From Nitrospirota bacterium (GTDB lineage: Bacteria; Nitrospirota; Thermodesulfovibrionia; UBA6902), in the NCBI GenBank assembly GCA_016234115.1, contig JACRHD010000018.1, forward strand, positions 102,528-166,527: a stretch of DNA of 64,000 bases, read 5' to 3'. Below, in pieces: positions 42,681-50,580 of this stretch. Below the pieces are notes generated by a model that had not been told where the DNA came from, searched no databases, and worked only from the letters and a program-made list of their open reading frames with translations. Within the stretch, counting starts at the first letter, position 1; every line of letters begins with the position of its first letter. The translations under genes were made by a program, and so were the position numbers.

Positions 42681-43914
42681 AAATATCTTTTAACTCCTTT
42701 AATAAGCTGCTGTTGTGCCTGCGCGATTTCACTGCGACCCTTATATATGAATTATTCAACCCCCTGAAATTTGAACAGTCCCTGACAAGAATGCCTTTAT
42801 CTCTCAGTCCCAAAACTATACCCCCCTTTGACAAAGGGGGGCTGGGCTCCCGTTGCCGCAAAGCATCGCAACGGGAAGCGGGGATTTTCAACAAGTAATA
42901 ATTTGCCCCGGACGGATAAAACTCCATTCCCAGTCTCGTGAAGCCGCTTTCGAGAAAATGTTTCTCCTTTTTCATCAACCTGAAAGTCCGCCGCGAATAT
43001 TCATGATCCTCAAGCGCCGCAACCGCAGCCTTCTGCGCAAGACCGTTGACAGTCCAGGGTTCCCTGAAGTGTTTTATCCTTTCAATCAGTTTTTCATGAA
43101 ACACGGCGTACCCGATCCTCAATCCCGTCAGGGCATAAAACTTTGTCATGGAACGAAGGACTATCAGGAACGGGTTGTCCCGGACTTCAGCAATCACCGA
43201 TTCCGCAGGGCAAAAGTCGATAAACGCCTCGTCAACAACGAGGAAGCACTTCGCTTCTCTCGCCTCTTCAGCGATCCTCAGCACCTCCCCGCGCTTCAGC
43301 AGATGTCCGGTCGGGTTGTTGGGATTACACAGGAAAGCCATGTTGCATGGCATTGCGGAGTCAGGTTTGGAGTAGGGGCGACCCGCCGGGTCGCCCGTAC
43401 AGAGCTTTGAATTTTGAATCTTGAATTTTGAATTTACTTTCATCGCTGATATAAATTCATCGGGAATAATTTCAAAGTTGTGTTCTTTTCTTAACTCATA
43501 ACTCTGAACTCTTGACTCTGAACTGATTTTACATGCGCGCTCATATTCCGAAAACGTCGGCGCGGGGACCAGGACCCTCTTCGGCCCCAGGGCGCGGGGA
43601 ATGAGATAGATGAGCTCAGTGCTGCCGTTGCCGCAGATGATCGTCTCCGGGTCTGTGTCATGGCACTTCGCAATCCTTTCTCTCAGCGCCTTCGTATCAG
43701 GGTCCGGATAATTCACCAGGCAGTTCAGATTTTTTCTGATTACATCCTTCACCTTCTCCGAAATCCCGAGCGGGTTGATCGACGCGCTGAAATCGACCAA
43801 TCTGCCTTCGGACACTCCCAGTTCTTCCGCAATCCTGTATATATTCCCGCCGTGGGCATAAGAGTCAAGAGTTAAGAGTTTAGAGTTAAGTGAAGCGGAT
43901 TTTATTTGCAGCAT
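42613..43914 (-). CDS. cobD: Threonine-phosphate decarboxylase-like PLP enzyme CobD
   Basis: A type I PLP enzyme making (R)-1-aminopropan-2-yl phosphate for the nucleotide loop; it is related to histidinol-phosphate aminotransferase. The protein is 433 residues, about 70 longer than usual. Core motifs: HGGNIYRIAEELG, FSASINPLG, GNGSTELIYLIPRAL, CNPNNPTGHL, VVDEAFIDFCP and the PLP-lysine SMTKFYALTGLRIGYAV. Repeat insertions lie at the N-terminus (SLNSKLLTLDS), in the middle (SRVQSYELRKEHNF..., FKIQNSKLCTGDPAGRPYSKP) and at the C-terminus (REPSPPLSKGG; NPPFSKGEVSPLTRGD). The start overlaps the cbiB stop. Confidence 0.9.
   Translation of the reverse strand: MLQIKSASLNSKLLTLDSYAHGGNIYRIAEELGVSEGRLVDFSASINPLGISEKVKDVIRKNLNCLVNYPDPDTKALRERIAKCHDTDPETIICGNGSTELIYLIPRALGPKRVLVPAPTFSEYERACKISSESRVQSYELRKEHNFEIIPDEFISAMKVNSKFKIQNSKLCTGDPAGRPYSKPDSAMPCNMAFLCNPNNPTGHLLKRGEVLRIAEEAREAKCFLVVDEAFIDFCPAESVIAEVRDNPFLIVLRSMTKFYALTGLRIGYAVFHEKLIERIKHFREPWTVNGLAQKAAVAALEDHEYSRRTFRLMKKEKHFLESGFTRLGMEFYPSGANYYLLKIPASRCDALRQREPSPPLSKGGIVLGLRDKGILVRDCSNFRGLNNSYIRVAVKSRRHNSSLLKELKDIFGKIPLNPPFSKGEVSPLTRGD
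42815..42890. repeat. CCCCCCTTTGACAAAGGGGGG repeat in cobD
   Basis: A palindromic CCCCCCTTTGACAAAGGGGG core followed by GCATCGCAACGGGAAGCGGGG, in the cobD frame. Confidence 0.85.
43373..43525. repeat. REP-like palindrome, TTTTGAA and TTAACTC arrays in cobD
   Basis: GTAGGGGCGACCCGCCGGGTC (43374-43400), TTTTGAATCTTGAATTTTGA (43408-43432) and CTTAACTCATAACTCTGAAC (43489-43523) lie within one 150-nt stretch of cobD. Confidence 0.88.
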
Positions 43915-44990
43915 ACGGCACTCCTCAGATACATAAATATCAAGGCAAACAAAAGGCCCAGAACAGAGGCAATCCTCACAATCGATATCGCTTTTCTTGA
44001 AGCGGTCAGTAGTTCATCCTGAATCTTAACTCCTGACTCCTGACTCTTGACTCCCGGCTCTTCCCCGATGTACGGTTTTTCGACAAGCACCCCTCCGTAA
44101 AAAGAGGGCCCGCCCAGTCTTACGCCCAACGCCCCCGCCATCGCGGCCTCGGGGATACCGCTGTTCGGGCTTAAATGTTTTCTGCCGTCTCTAATCATCA
44201 TCTTAAAAGATGATGTGGGATTGGGGGCCAGGGATTGGGGATTGGTTTTTTTACTGACCCCTGCCCCCCAACCCCTGAGCCCTAATACAAAGGCAGTAAT
44301 TACTATCAATATCCCCGTAATCCTCGCCGGGATATAATTGACGATATCGTCGAGCCTCGCGGAGGCCCAGCCGAAATTCCCGTACCTCTCGTTCCTGTAT
44401 CCGACCATCGAATCGAGTGTGTTCACCGCCTTATACGCCATTGCCAGAGGAAGCCCTCCAATCGCAAAATAAAACATCGGAGCGATGATGCCGTCGGAGG
44501 CGTTCTCCGCAAGGGTCTCTATCGTCGCCTTCGCCATCCCTTTATCGTCAAGGTCCTTAGTGTCTCTGCCGACGATCATGCCGAGTTTTATCTTCGCTTC
44601 TTCCTTGTTGCCGGAATTCAATGCGTCAATTACGGCCTTACCGGACTTGATAAGATCATGGGTCGCGAGGGTCGTTGCTGCAAGATAGACGAGTAATGCA
44701 AACGACAAGTAAGAAGTAAGAAGTGAGAAGTGGGAAGTAAGAACAAGCAGATTGATCAAATAGAATATTGAATATGTGCCGCCGACTACAGCAGCAGCAA
44801 GCAACACGCCGGTCAACTTTTCCGTCAGGTTTTGCCCGCTGCCCTCTGCCCTCTGCCCTTTGCCCATCAGTATTCTCTCCATCTTCTCAATCGCCCATCC
44901 GATCCCTCTGACAGGATGCGGCAGCCGGCGCGGGTCTCCGATCACCCAATCCAATATGTATGCCGATATAAGGATGATCGTTTCACTCAT
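43902..44990 (-). CDS. cbiB: Adenosylcobinamide-phosphate synthase CbiB
   Basis: An inner-membrane enzyme attaching aminopropanol phosphate to adenosylcobyric acid. The 362-residue protein has about 5 hydrophobic helices. Family motifs: LDWVIGDPRRLPHPVRGIGWAI (13-34), ETLAENASDGIIAPMFYFAIGGLPLAMAYKAVNTLDSMVGYRNERY and DDIVNYIPARITG. In-frame insertions: GKGQRAEGSGQN, TSHFSLLTSYLSFALLV (within a membrane helix), GWGAGVSKKTNPQSLAPNP and GVKSQESGVKIQDEL. It is followed by cobD with a 13-nt overlap. Confidence 0.94.
   Translation of the reverse strand: MSETIILISAYILDWVIGDPRRLPHPVRGIGWAIEKMERILMGKGQRAEGSGQNLTEKLTGVLLAAAVVGGTYSIFYLINLLVLTSHFSLLTSYLSFALLVYLAATTLATHDLIKSGKAVIDALNSGNKEEAKIKLGMIVGRDTKDLDDKGMAKATIETLAENASDGIIAPMFYFAIGGLPLAMAYKAVNTLDSMVGYRNERYGNFGWASARLDDIVNYIPARITGILIVITAFVLGLRGWGAGVSKKTNPQSLAPNPTSSFKMMIRDGRKHLSPNSGIPEAAMAGALGVRLGGPSFYGGVLVEKPYIGEEPGVKSQESGVKIQDELLTASRKAISIVRIASVLGLLFALIFMYLRSAVCCK
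44020..44285. repeat. TTAACTC and GGGGATT arrays in cbiB
   Basis: CTTAACTCCTGACTCCTGACTC (44028-44055) and GGGATTGGGGATTGG with the complementary CCCCAACCCCTGAGCC (44220-44283), both in frame. Confidence 0.85.
44705..44745. repeat. GAAGTGA heptamer array in cbiB
   Basis: AAGTAAGAAGTAAGAAGTGAG and GAAGTGGGAAGTAAG units (7 nt). They encode part of a predicted membrane helix (LTSHFSLLTSYL). The complementary arm is at 45003-45032. Confidence 0.88.
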
Positions 44991-44997
44991 GTCTTTT

Positions 44998-45032
44998 GAA
45001 CTTCTCCCTTCTCACTTCTTACTTCTCACTTT
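44998..45032. repeat. CTTCTCACTTCTTAC array between cbiP and cbiB
   Basis: TTCTCACTTCTTACTTCTCAC units (7 nt) cover the cbiP stop region and the gap to the cbiB start. Confidence 0.85.
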
Positions 45033-46657
45033 TTTACGCACTGTTCCATCCCCAATTGCCGGAGCATGAAGCATACGTCCACGCTGTTTTTCAGGACATC
45101 GGCCCATCTGTTTACTGCCTCATCTTTCTTTGCCGCGTAGCAGGCTTGCGCTTTTAGCAGGGACAGGCCTTTCCTCTTCCTGAGAGAATTGACAAGAGAC
45201 GTCCGGAATTCATCATTATCGAAGATGCCGTGGATGTACGTGCCCCAGACGTTGCCTTTTGAAGAACCGTCGGGGACCGAACGGTTTAAACCGCTTGAAC
45301 CGCTTGAACCGTTCAAACGGTTGATCCTGAATAATCCTATATCTCCCGTTGTAACCCCCATGTGGATTTCATACCCTTTCAGACGGGGCCAGGGGCCGGG
45401 GGCCGGGGGCCAGTTTGAACCGGACCCTTGACCCTGGACCCCGGCCCCGTCTGATATCTCCGCTTCCACCTGGCATGTCACTTTCGTCTTTTCAAGCGTC
45501 GTTTCGATTTCGAGAAGGCCGAGGCCCTCAATCTCCCTGTGATGGCTTTCAACGCCGTCCGGATCGACTATCTTTTTGCCTAACATCTGGTATCCGCCGC
45601 ATATCCCCACCACGGGGATGCCCTTTCCGGCAGCGGACTTCACGCACTCCTCCACGCCGGTCTCTCTCAAATACAGGAGGTCGCTTACAGTATTCTTCGA
45701 GCCCGGAATAATGACAAGGTCGGCGCTGTGAATATCGTCTTCCCATAAAGAATATTTCAACTCCACGTCGGGCTCGCAGAAAAACGGATCGAAGTCGGTG
45801 AAGTTTGAGATATATTTCAGTCGCAAGACAACAATTTTAATCGGCTTCTTATTTGAATTTTGAATCTTGAATTTTGAATGTCTTTCAAGCGCCAGTCCAT
45901 CTTCCTCAGGCAAACCGATCCCGGTGACATAGGGAAGCACCCCGATCACCGGCTTGCCTGTCCTGCCCTCTATCATCCTCAGTCCCGGCCTGAGGATATT
46001 GATATCGCCCCTGAATTTATTAACGATGAACGCCTTGATATAATCAGCGTCGGATGCCCCCTCCTTGCCCCTCCCCTTGGATAAGGGGAGGCCGGGTGGG
46101 GTTATGTCTTTTAATAATTCAACCGTCCCGTAGAAAGACGCAAAGACGCCGCCCCTTTCAATATCGCCGACAAGTATGACGGGCGCGTCCGTATAACGGG
46201 CCACGCGCATATTCACTACTTCTTCCTTCTGCAGATTGATCTCAGCCGGGCTGCCGGCGCCTTCAATGACGATGACGTCATACTGGCTTGATAGCCTGTC
46301 ATAGGCCGCCGTGATCACATCCCATACCTTGTCCTTGATCGCGTAATACTCGTGGGCCTTCATTGTCGCGTATACCCTGCCGTTTAAGATCACCTGGCAT
46401 CCTGCTTCGCCCGAGGCCTTAAGAAGCACAGGGTTCATATCGTTGCACGGTTCAAGGCCCGCGGCCTCGGCCTGAAAGGCCTGGGCGCGGCCTATCTCCC
46501 CGCCCTCTTTTGTAATAAAAGAGTTCAGCGCCATATTCTGCGCCTTAAACGGAGCTACCCTGATGCCGAGGTCCCTGAATATCCTGCAGAGCCCCGCGAC
46601 AATAGCGCTCTTGCCCGCTCCGGAACCCGTGCCCTGTATCATTAATGCTTTAGCCAT
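45026..46657 (-). CDS. cbiP: Cobyric acid synthase CbiP/CobQ
   Basis: Amidates side chains b, d, e and g of adenosylcobyrinate diamide. ATG 46657 is chosen (MAKALMIQGTGSGAGKS), since the eight codons upstream are repeat sequence; this gives 543 residues. The P-loop is GTGSGAGKS (9-17), and VIEGAGSPAEINL and VGDIERGGVFASFYGT follow. The glutaminase Cys is in PVVGICGGYQMLG, and YIHGIFDN near the C-terminus holds the catalytic His. Insertions: ERHSKFKIQNSNKK, PGLPLSKGRGKEG, GAGVQGQGSGSNWPPAPGPW and NGSSGSSGLNRS. Confidence 0.95.
   Translation of the reverse strand: MAKALMIQGTGSGAGKSAIVAGLCRIFRDLGIRVAPFKAQNMALNSFITKEGGEIGRAQAFQAEAAGLEPCNDMNPVLLKASGEAGCQVILNGRVYATMKAHEYYAIKDKVWDVITAAYDRLSSQYDVIVIEGAGSPAEINLQKEEVVNMRVARYTDAPVILVGDIERGGVFASFYGTVELLKDITPPGLPLSKGRGKEGASDADYIKAFIVNKFRGDINILRPGLRMIEGRTGKPVIGVLPYVTGIGLPEEDGLALERHSKFKIQNSNKKPIKIVVLRLKYISNFTDFDPFFCEPDVELKYSLWEDDIHSADLVIIPGSKNTVSDLLYLRETGVEECVKSAAGKGIPVVGICGGYQMLGKKIVDPDGVESHHREIEGLGLLEIETTLEKTKVTCQVEAEISDGAGVQGQGSGSNWPPAPGPWPRLKGYEIHMGVTTGDIGLFRINRLNGSSGSSGLNRSVPDGSSKGNVWGTYIHGIFDNDEFRTSLVNSLRKRKGLSLLKAQACYAAKKDEAVNRWADVLKNSVDVCFMLRQLGMEQCVKK
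45260..45450. repeat. GAACGGTT and GGGGCCAGG arrays in cbiP
   Basis: GAACGGTTTAAACCGCTTGAACCG (45280-45320) and GGGGCCAGGGGCCGGGGGCC with CCTTGACCCTGGACCCCGGCC (45384-45450). Each has its own complementary arm, in frame. Confidence 0.88.
45848..45880. repeat. TTTTGAA array in cbiP
   Basis: TTTGAATTTTGAATCTTGAAT units read in frame as HSKFKIQNSNK. Confidence 0.9.
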
Positions 46658-46722
46658 AAATAAGCGGTCAGCAGTCAGCAAAAAACTCCTCGTGCCGTCT
46701 GCGGGTGAACTGCATCTTAAAT

Positions 46723-47385
46723 TTACACCTCTCCATTTATTAACTTTACCACCGGATAATCATCATGCAACTCAATGATATTCAATGCGGCGAATCCCTG
46801 CTCGATCCTGAAAACATTCTCAAGCGGGACGCCTAAAAAATGACATAGAAGAACTCTGATGACGCCGCCGTGAGACACGATAGCGATGCTCCTTTCCCCC
46901 CGCTTATTTAAGGGGGGGATGGGGGGATTATTTAATATCTTCCCCAGCGCCTTCACCGCCCTGTCCCGCACCTCAACCGTGCTCTCCCCGCCTATCGGGC
47001 TGTGCTCGAGCGGGTTTGAGGCCCACGCGTTGAATTCATCAGGATATTTCTCCCTTATCTCATCAAAGGACATCCCTTCCCATATCCCGAAATTCCTCTC
47101 TTTCAGCTCAGGGATGATAACCGGCTTCAAGCCATGAGGTCCGGCGATGATCTCCGCGCTCTTCACGGCGCGGGAGAGGTCGGAGCAGTAAACGACCGTA
47201 ACCCCCCCTTGCCCCCCATTAGATAAGGGGGGGATGGGGGGGGTATTCCGGTATAGATACTCCGCAACCCTCTCCATCTGCCTTATCCCGTTGTCCGACA
47301 GCGGCACGTCGAGATGGCCCTTGTAGCGCTTTGTCTCTGCGCCGACTGTCTCTCCGTGCCTGATTAAGTATAGTGTTGTGACCAT
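46723..47385 (-). CDS. cobC: Histidine phosphatase CobC (alpha-ribazole phosphatase)
   Basis: Removes the 5'-phosphate of alpha-ribazole phosphate or adenosylcobalamin-5'-phosphate. The 220-residue protein is in the phosphoglycerate-mutase superfamily: catalytic H10 in LIRHGET, second His in IVSHGGVIRVL, and FGIWEGMSFDEI as the conserved E region. Two in-frame PPIPPL insertions (NTPPIPPLSNGGQGG; NPPIPPLNKRGERS) derive from the CCCCCTTT/GGGGGATGGGG repeat family. The 5' end overlaps cobS by 22 nt. Confidence 0.93.
   Translation of the reverse strand: MVTTLYLIRHGETVGAETKRYKGHLDVPLSDNGIRQMERVAEYLYRNTPPIPPLSNGGQGGVTVVYCSDLSRAVKSAEIIAGPHGLKPVIIPELKERNFGIWEGMSFDEIREKYPDEFNAWASNPLEHSPIGGESTVEVRDRAVKALGKILNNPPIPPLNKRGERSIAIVSHGGVIRVLLCHFLGVPLENVFRIEQGFAALNIIELHDDYPVVKLINGEV
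46896..47246. repeat. Two CCCCCTTATTTAAGGGGGG-type repeats in cobC
   Basis: CCCCGCTTATTTAAGGGGGGG (46898-46930) and CCCCCCATTAGATAAGGGGG (47211-47246), each followed by GGATGGGGGG, in frame. Confidence 0.85.
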
Positions 47386-48251
47386 AGGACCACCGAGGTT
47401 AAAAATATTAGCTCCGATATCTCGGAGACCGCGCCGAATGTATCACCTGTCATGCCGCCGAAATTTCTGTTTGAAAACCATACGGCAAGGGCGCTGAAAA
47501 TATAAAGCGCAGGAATCAGTAACAAGTAACGAGTAACAAGTAACGAGTGACCCGCCGTCAGCGCATTTAAGAGCAATGCAATACACGCAACTGATATAAC
47601 CGTAAAAAGCGAAGCCATCATTAATTCTTTTTTCCCCGTATATTCAGCGAAAACACGTCCTAGTCCATCCCGCCTTGCGGACTTGCCGTGAAAGATCGCC
47701 GGGACCATCGCCCACCTCGAAAAAACAGGCATTAAGAACAGGGCCGAGTAATAAGTGACTTTTGACGCGTCAAGGAGCAGGGCGTTTAACAAAAGGAACT
47801 TAAGCAGAAGCGCAAGGACTATCGCGATTACCCCGAAGGCCCCGACACTGCTGTCTTTCATGATCTCCAGTTTTTTCTCCATGCCCTTTCGTGACGCGAT
47901 CGCATCGAAGGTATCGGCGAGCCCGTCGAGGTGAAGGCCGCCGCTGATAATTACCATAACAAGGAGGACCAGCCCGTTTGCCGGTCCTGCCGGGAAGACC
48001 TTCGTGAATACCGCCGCCGACATTACAAGAAGCGCTCCCTGGGCCGCCCCGGCAGCAGGGAAAAAAGCGGATGCGCCCCCAACGTCTTCGTCGGACAAAT
48101 TATCCATCCTCCTCACCGGGATGATCGTCAGGAACTGAAATGCCAGTAAAAAACGAGTGACGAGTGACGAGTGACGAGTGACGAGCGGCTTCTCTAAAGG
48201 TATATTGTTCTTCTTGTCCATTATGTCCTTTGCTCTAATGGGACGCGCCAT
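47364..48251 (-). CDS. cobS: Adenosylcobinamide-GDP ribazoletransferase CobS
   Basis: A polytopic inner-membrane cobalamin synthase joining adenosylcobinamide-GDP and alpha-ribazole. The 295-residue protein has the family sequence FQFLTIIPVRRM, the metal motif GLHLDGLADTFDAIASR and MPVFSRWAMVPAIF. Repeat-derived segments are VTRHSSLVTRF near the start and TAGHSLLVTRYLLL inside a late membrane helix. The frame opens MARPIRAKDIMDKKNN; a later in-frame Met (MDKKNN) is an alternative start. Confidence 0.94.
   Translation of the reverse strand: MARPIRAKDIMDKKNNIPLEKPLVTRHSSLVTRFLLAFQFLTIIPVRRMDNLSDEDVGGASAFFPAAGAAQGALLVMSAAVFTKVFPAGPANGLVLLVMVIISGGLHLDGLADTFDAIASRKGMEKKLEIMKDSSVGAFGVIAIVLALLLKFLLLNALLLDASKVTYYSALFLMPVFSRWAMVPAIFHGKSARRDGLGRVFAEYTGKKELMMASLFTVISVACIALLLNALTAGHSLLVTRYLLLIPALYIFSALAVWFSNRNFGGMTGDTFGAVSEISELIFLTSVVLWSQHYT
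47515..47552. repeat. GTAACGA heptamer array in cobS
   Basis: AGTAACAAGTAACGAGTAAC units (7 nt) encode part of a late membrane segment. Confidence 0.88.
48155..48185. repeat. GTGACGA heptamer array in the cobS 5' part
   Basis: GAGTGACGAGTGACGAGTGA, at least four 7-nt units, translated as VTRHSSLVTR. Confidence 0.92.
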
Positions 48252-48302
48252 TCCTTTTTAAGGCAGACACTGGGGTCTGCCCCTACTCTAAACTCTGAAC
48301 TC

Positions 48303-49391
48303 TTACCTCTTCTCCGAAACCCCGGCCTCTCCGAAGGTCGCCATTTCCTTATATATCTTAAGTCCCGCTTCGATTATAAACATCGCGAGCGCGGCGCCTG
48401 TTCCTTCTCCAAGTCTGAGATCGAGATCGAGAACGGGCCTGAGCCCAAGCTTTTCAAGCATTGTCCTGTGCCCCGCCTCCTGTGACATATGCGCGGCAAA
48501 CATGTAATCCCTTGTCTTAGGCTCGATGGAATACGCAATGAGCGCGCCGGCGGTCGAGATGAATCCGTCAACGACAACCGGGACCCTGTTTGCGGCAGCG
48601 CCCAGGATCAGTCCCGCTATGCCGCCGATCTCGGCCCCTCCGATCTTTGCAAGCACATCGATTGCGTCGGAAGGGTCCGGCCTGTTTACGGCAATCGCGT
48701 CTTTGATTACCTGGACCTTGTGTTTCCATATTTCATCGTTTATTCCAGTCCCCCTGCCGGTAATATCTTCAACCGCCCTGCCCGTAAGCACGGCAGTAAT
48801 CGCGCTTGAAGGGGTAGTGTTAGCGATGCCCATATCGCCGGTGCCGAAAATCCTGTAGCCCTTTTCAGCGTACTCGTTTGCGAGCCCGACCCCGGCTGAA
48901 ATGCAATTCTCCGCCTCGGCCCTTGTCATGGCCGGACCTTTCCGCATATTTCCCGTACCCCGCACAATTTTCCTGGAAATAAAAGTCCTCCCCGATGTCA
49001 GTGCGGTCTTTAACCCGGCCTCCGCAGAAGCATTAAAGTCGCAATCCACGCCGATATCCACCACAACGACATCAGACCCCGCGTGTCTCGCAAGGACATT
49101 GATCCCCGCCCCGCCGGTCAGGAAATTAAGGACCATCTGCTGCGTGACCGCTTTTGGGAAGGCCGAGACCCCTTCATCCGCGACCCCGTGATCTCCAGCA
49201 AAGGTGAAGACGGCTTTTTTATCGAGCGCAGGCATAGGGTTTTCCGTAATCGCCACGACCTGCCTTGCGAACTCCTCGAGTCTTCCGAGGCTGCCCTGGG
49301 GTTTAGTGAGGCTGTCCAGCCGGTTTTGCGCAGCTTCGATAAATTTCCCGTTGACGTTATCAATGCTTGATAAGATGGAATTTAAATCCAT
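48303..49391 (-). CDS. cobT: Nicotinate-nucleotide-dimethylbenzimidazole phosphoribosyltransferase CobT
   Basis: Forms alpha-ribazole-5'-phosphate from nicotinate mononucleotide and the lower-ligand base. The 362-residue protein matches CobT throughout: [48 protein letters not shown] and the catalytic Glu in [13 protein letters not shown]. Unlike most neighbours it has no repeat insertion. It lies between cobU and cobS; the cobU gap carries a dispersed repeat. Confidence 0.97.
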   Translation of the reverse strand: MDLNSILSSIDNVNGKFIEAAQNRLDSLTKPQGSLGRLEEFARQVVAITENPMPALDKKAVFTFAGDHGVADEGVSAFPKAVTQQMVLNFLTGGAGINVLARHAGSDVVVVDIGVDCDFNASAEAGLKTALTSGRTFISRKIVRGTGNMRKGPAMTRAEAENCISAGVGLANEYAEKGYRIFGTGDMGIANTTPSSAITAVLTGRAVEDITGRGTGINDEIWKHKVQVIKDAIAVNRPDPSDAIDVLAKIGGAEIGGIAGLILGAAANRVPVVVDGFISTAGALIAYSIEPKTRDYMFAAHMSQEAGHRTMLEKLGLRPVLDLDLRLGEGTGAALAMFIIEAGLKIYKEMATFGEAGVSEKR

Positions 49392-49423
49392 AAGACCTCC
49401 ATTATATTAATTTCGTGGTTGTC

Positions 49424-49592
49424 TGTCATTCCGGCAGTCCTTAAGCCGGAATCCATGGTTCGACAGGCTCACCATGACAAGTTTGTCACCCTGAGCTTGT
49501 CGAAGGGCCGGATTCCCGCTTACTACCTGCGGGAATGACGCTCGTACAGCTTTCAATTTTGAATTTTTCATCTTGAATTTTTAATTTTCATC
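49424..49592. repeat. GTTCGACAGGCTCACC dispersed repeat plus TTTTGAA array, cobU-cobT gap
   Basis: A further copy of the 37030 element (core GTTCGACAGGCTCACCATGA / CACCCTGAGCTTGTCGAAGG), followed by TTTTGAATTTTTCATCTTGA units that reach the cobU stop. Confidence 0.88.
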
Positions 49593-50143
49593 GGTATCCC
49601 GGCAGTGACCAAATAAACTTCATCAGATATTTCCGCAAGCCTCCGGTTTAACGAGCCCGCGAGGTCCCTGAACCTTCTCGCCAGTTCGTTCTCCGGCACA
49701 ATCCCCATTCCGACCTCGTTTGAAACGATAAAAAGTGACGAGTGACGAGTGACGAGTGACGAGTGTTTTGATTTATGTAATGTTTCGATTAATTCTCCAA
49801 TGCATTTATCTTCAGTCTGTGTTCTGTGATCTGTGCTCTGTGCTCTGATTAAGAGATTCGACAGCCATAATGTCAGACAATCAAGCACAATGGCGTTATA
49901 CTTTCCTTTTAAATCCGACAATGCATGAACTATATTCACCGGCTCCTCGTAGGTGTCCCATTCGGGGCCTCGCTCTTTGCGGTGCTTACTGATGCGTTCC
50001 TTCATCTCCTCATCAAAGGCCTGCGCAGTTGCAATGAATGCCTTCCTGCCCTCTGTCTTAGAGGCTTCATTAAGCGCAAACGCGCTCTTGCCGCTCCTTG
50101 CGCCGCCAAGAATAAACGTAATTTTCATTTGACCAACATTCAC
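49568..50143 (-). CDS. cobU: Adenosylcobinamide kinase/guanylyltransferase CobU
   Basis: A bifunctional kinase and GTP:adenosylcobinamide-phosphate guanylyltransferase of 191 residues. The P-loop is GGARSGKS (13-20), then KHRKERGPEWDTYEEP with the guanylylated His, and VSNEVGMGIVPENELARRFRDLAG. Insertion: QSTDHRTQTEDK and KHSSLVTRHSSLF, from GTGACGA and CTGTGTT arrays (49733-49850). Start 50143 is shown; Met at 50128 (MKITFILGG) is equally possible. It is the first gene after the cobalamin riboswitch. Confidence 0.95.
   Translation of the reverse strand: MNVGQMKITFILGGARSGKSAFALNEASKTEGRKAFIATAQAFDEEMKERISKHRKERGPEWDTYEEPVNIVHALSDLKGKYNAIVLDCLTLWLSNLLIRAQSTDHRTQTEDKCIGELIETLHKSKHSSLVTRHSSLFIVSNEVGMGIVPENELARRFRDLAGSLNRRLAEISDEVYLVTAGIPMKIKNSR
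49733..49850. repeat. GTGACGA and CTGTGNT arrays in cobU
   Basis: GTGACGAGTGACGAGTGACG (49735-49763) and TGTGTTCTGTGATCTGTGCT (49817-49847), both 7-nt units, in frame. Confidence 0.9.
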
Positions 50144-50191
50144 CCTTTCTCGCGTCAGGGAGCCAGACTTCTACTGTGACCCCGGACCCTT

Positions 50192-50232
50192 AAATAAAAA
50201 CCCCCGGCCTTCATTTCTGAAAGCCGGGGGGA
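50192..50232 (-). terminator. Intrinsic terminator of the cobalamin riboswitch
   Basis: On the minus strand, a CCCCCGGCTT / AAGGCCGGGGG stem is followed by TTTTTATTTA. It lies between the riboswitch aptamer and cobU, so it probably forms when cobalamin is bound, reducing transcription of the whole operon. Confidence 0.9.
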
Positions 50233-50280
50233 TAAAAGCCAAAACCTTTACCCTCACAGCCCCTTTCCTCGAAGGCTTAC

Positions 50281-50466
50281 AGTGAGGCATGGTCCAGGCA
50301 GGTCTTCTGGCTCTCCCGATCTCTATCAGCCTTCCCTGTCAATCCGACAAGTGACGATCATTGAGTAGAGACTGTGAATTCCGAAAAGCGGAAATCGGGA
50401 TTACAGCGGCGGGTCCGCTCCCGTATCTCACGGGATTCCCCTTTAAGCCCATCCGGGCGCCTGAAC
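50281..50466 (-). promoter_or_regulatory. Cobalamin (AdoCbl-type) riboswitch
   Basis: On the minus strand it contains GGGAATCCCGTGAGATACGGG then GAGCGGACCCGCCGCTGTAA, both classic aptamer core elements. The B12 box AGCCAGAAGACCTGCCT (50312-50296) follows, then the kissing-loop side GGACCATGCC. An intrinsic terminator follows downstream. It precedes cobU and so should control the 23-kb cobalamin operon. Confidence 0.95.
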
Positions 50467-50482
50467 AAAATATGTGAATAGG

Positions 50483-50513
50483 ATTATAACCTATCGTCTT
50501 TGTAATAAGTCAA
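50483..50513 (-). promoter_or_regulatory. Candidate promoter of the cobalamin operon
   Basis: On the minus strand TTGACT (50513-50508), a 19-nt spacer and TATAAT (50488-50483) lie just before the riboswitch. The spacer is longer than optimal. Confidence 0.5.
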
Positions 50514-50543
50514 GGTGCGCAAGCGTCTAAAGAGGTCGATACA

Positions 50544-50572
50544 TTGACTTGCCCGCCGGCCTGTTTTAAACT
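50544..50572 (+). promoter_or_regulatory. Promoter of menG/ubiE, possibly leaderless
   Basis: TTGACT (50544-50549), a 17-nt spacer and TAAACT (50567-50572). Transcription would start at about 50579, 2 nt before the ATG at 50581, which has no Shine-Dalgarno. Confidence 0.5.
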
Positions 50573-50580
50573 CATTGCAC

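Noticed and set aside
27904..48185. CRISPR array interpretation of the tandem repeats
   Set aside because: Units are 7-8 nt with no unique spacers, are scattered singly, and many are inside coding frames. No cas genes were seen.
27041..50143. Treating repeat-interrupted cobalamin genes as pseudogenes
   Set aside because: All frames are intact across insertions and the catalytic motifs are present in each gene.
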